Source: Phyllobacterium sp. 21LDTY02-6
GTDB taxonomy: Bacteria; Pseudomonadota; Alphaproteobacteria; Rhizobiales; Rhizobiaceae
NCBI RefSeq assembly: GCF_023554255.2
Contig: NZ_JAMJWD020000001.1
Coordinates: forward strand, 732,755-796,754
Direction: 5' to 3'
DNA: 64,000 bases
Part shown: in pieces, positions 63,166-64,000 of the stretch
How the letters are laid out: each line of letters begins with the position of its first letter
Position numbering within the stretch: position 1 is the stretch's first letter
The notes under the pieces: model-generated
What the model saw: only the letters and a program-made list of their open reading frames with translations
Databases searched by the model: none
Told to the model about the DNA's origin: nothing
Made by a program: the position numbers and the translations under genes

Positions 63166-63243
63166 ATGCGCGTAGTTATTACAGCCATCGCTTTATTCAT
63201 GATCGTCAGCAATTTCGTCAAGCTGCTGCAGCTTGACGGATAG
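63166..63243 (+). CDS. Possible 25-aa hydrophobic peptide
   Basis: ATG 63166 to TAG 63241-63243. The peptide starts MRVVITAIALFMIVSNFVKL and ends LQLDG: one membrane-spanning segment with a positive N-terminus. AAGG lies 11 bases upstream, a weak site. Its stop is directly followed by the DUF930 start (TAGTGATG), and its last third contains a perfect 10-bp-stem hairpin (CGTCAAGCTG...CAGCTTGACG). May be a small membrane protein or a leader peptide coupling translation of the next gene. Confidence 0.4.
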   Translation: MRVVITAIALFMIVSNFVKLLQLDG

Positions 63244-63245
63244 TG

Positions 63246-63950
63246 ATGCAGGGGACGGCAAGGGTTAAGGATCAGCTTGGAGGATGGAGCTTTGGTGCTT
63301 CGGTCCTCCTGCACGTTGCCGCATGTCTGGTTGTTCTGCTGCTGCCGGATCGGCCACAATTCAAGCCTCCGCAGGAGGAAAGCATTGACGTGGAAATCGT
63401 ATCGCTTTCGGCTCCGGTCGAAGAAAAGCACTACCTGCCACAGCAGGTTTCTCCGCCTGTAACGGATGAGGCAGCGCAGGACAACAGGCCGGAAGATCGC
63501 GCAGACACGTCGACAACTCCGCAGGCAGCACAGCCCCGCGATGAAATGCCGGCGATGGTGAAGCCGTCGCGCATGTTGTCGGAGAAGGTTCTTGACGATC
63601 CCCGCAGCCGGGACGCGAGAAAGGAACTGGCGGCACTCGCACCCACCGATCAGGTCGAGCAGCTTTGCGGCCTCGAAGCCATGGCGCAGGTCGGGGCATG
63701 GAGCAAGCAGTTCCTGCCTGATCGGGTAGTCGCCTATGCCATGGCGGACCCGAAGATGGTCGGGAACGCCTTTTCGGCCGACGGCGCCGCGCTACACAGC
63801 AAACGGGATTGGTTCAGGCTTCAATACAAATGCGAACTGACCCCGGACCACAAAAAGGTCGCAGCGTTTGAGTTCCTGGTGGGCGATCCGATCCCCCGGA
63901 AAGACTGGGCTGACCACAGCCTTCCCGACGAGGGCGGATCGCTCGACTGA
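63246..63950 (+). CDS. DUF930 domain protein with TonB-like N-terminus
   Basis: 234 aa from ATG 63246. N-terminal membrane anchor WSFGASVLLHVAACLVVLLL, then a Pro/Glu/Gln-rich linker (RPQFKPPQEESIDVEIVSLS onward), a layout like TonB-family periplasm-spanning proteins. C-terminal ~120 residues form the DUF930 domain (DPRSRDARKELAALAPTDQVEQLCGLEAM, KRDWFRLQYKCELTPDHKKV) with two Cys. Found mainly in Hyphomicrobiales; function unknown. Follows the small hydrophobic ORF without a gap. Confidence 0.85.
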   Translation: MQGTARVKDQLGGWSFGASVLLHVAACLVVLLLPDRPQFKPPQEESIDVEIVSLSAPVEEKHYLPQQVSPPVTDEAAQDNRPEDRADTSTTPQAAQPRDEMPAMVKPSRMLSEKVLDDPRSRDARKELAALAPTDQVEQLCGLEAMAQVGAWSKQFLPDRVVAYAMADPKMVGNAFSADGAALHSKRDWFRLQYKCELTPDHKKVAAFEFLVGDPIPRKDWADHSLPDEGGSLD

Positions 63951-64000
63951 TTGGCTTCGCCAGCACGGGTAAGCATCTCGGCAAAAAGGCCAATCGGAAC

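Noticed and set aside
63951..64000. Possible gene entering from the right edge on the minus strand
   Set aside because: Only 50 bases beyond the DUF930 stop; frames there continue as antisense of DUF930 with no recognisable protein.

Overview
The window is about 64 kb of GC-rich, gene-dense chromosome from an alphaproteobacterium of the order Hyphomicrobiales (Rhizobiales), probably in or near Brucellaceae, Phyllobacteriaceae or Rhizobiaceae. Supporting features are a rhizobial GlnII-type glutamine synthetase behind a sigma-54 promoter, an Omp25/31-type barrel, a class II (B12-dependent) ribonucleotide reductase of about 1257 aa, ACR3-type arsenic genes, a tripartite tricarboxylate (TctABC) cassette, an EcfG-like stress promoter before otsA, and the cysK-alaX-sseA-GNAT operon. 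No rRNA, phage structural genes, CRISPR array or intact insertion sequence was seen. There is one tRNA, tRNA-Leu(TAA).

Layout. 1-5 kb: a truncated SBF-type transporter, a GntR/FCD regulator and a ribose-type sugar ABC importer. 5-11 kb: trehalose block, with otsA followed by a TreY homologue that has lost its catalytic residues, divergent otsB, and a PQQ-type sugar dehydrogenase. 11.5-14 kb: modABC with a ModE-like box. 14-17 kb: glnII, a PhyH dioxygenase and an outer-membrane barrel. 17.5-20 kb: arsR-acr3-arsC-arsH. 20-27 kb: a catabolic cluster with a LuxR-type regulator divergent from a dimethylformamidase-like amidase, a taurine/nitrate-type ABC importer and a HisD-like dehydrogenase. 27.5-30.4 kb: pstS and a Na/Pi cotransporter. 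30.4-31.4 kb: an AT-richer island with one orphan gene. 31.4-39 kb: nrdJ, Nudix, xanthine phosphoribosyltransferase, tandem Usp and a CinA-like protein. 39-40.3 kb: a toxin-antitoxin module between 110-bp direct repeats, the second of which runs into tRNA-Leu. 40.5-51.3 kb: a GT39-like membrane enzyme, tctCBA, adenine deaminase, ilvA, a DUF1697 protein, and a MocR regulator with a divergent EamA exporter. 51.5-56.3 kb: a DEAD-box helicase and cysK-alaX-sseA-GNAT. 56.3-59.5 kb: a repeat-rich accessory region with an Abi/HEPN gene, a cluster of paired inverted repeats (REPIN-like) and a GIY-YIG nuclease. 59.6-64 kb: ald with divergent Lrp, cfa, a 25-aa ORF and a DUF930 protein.

Most notable points: the apparently dead TreY kept in the otsA operon; the amidase/HisD/ABC/LuxR cluster with an array of GGGGTAT sites; the toxin-antitoxin insertion at tRNA-Leu; the GIY-YIG gene beside a REPIN-like array; and a recurring pattern of 15-18 bp tandem duplications centred on or just after stop codons. 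All functional calls rest on reading motifs by eye; no searches were run.
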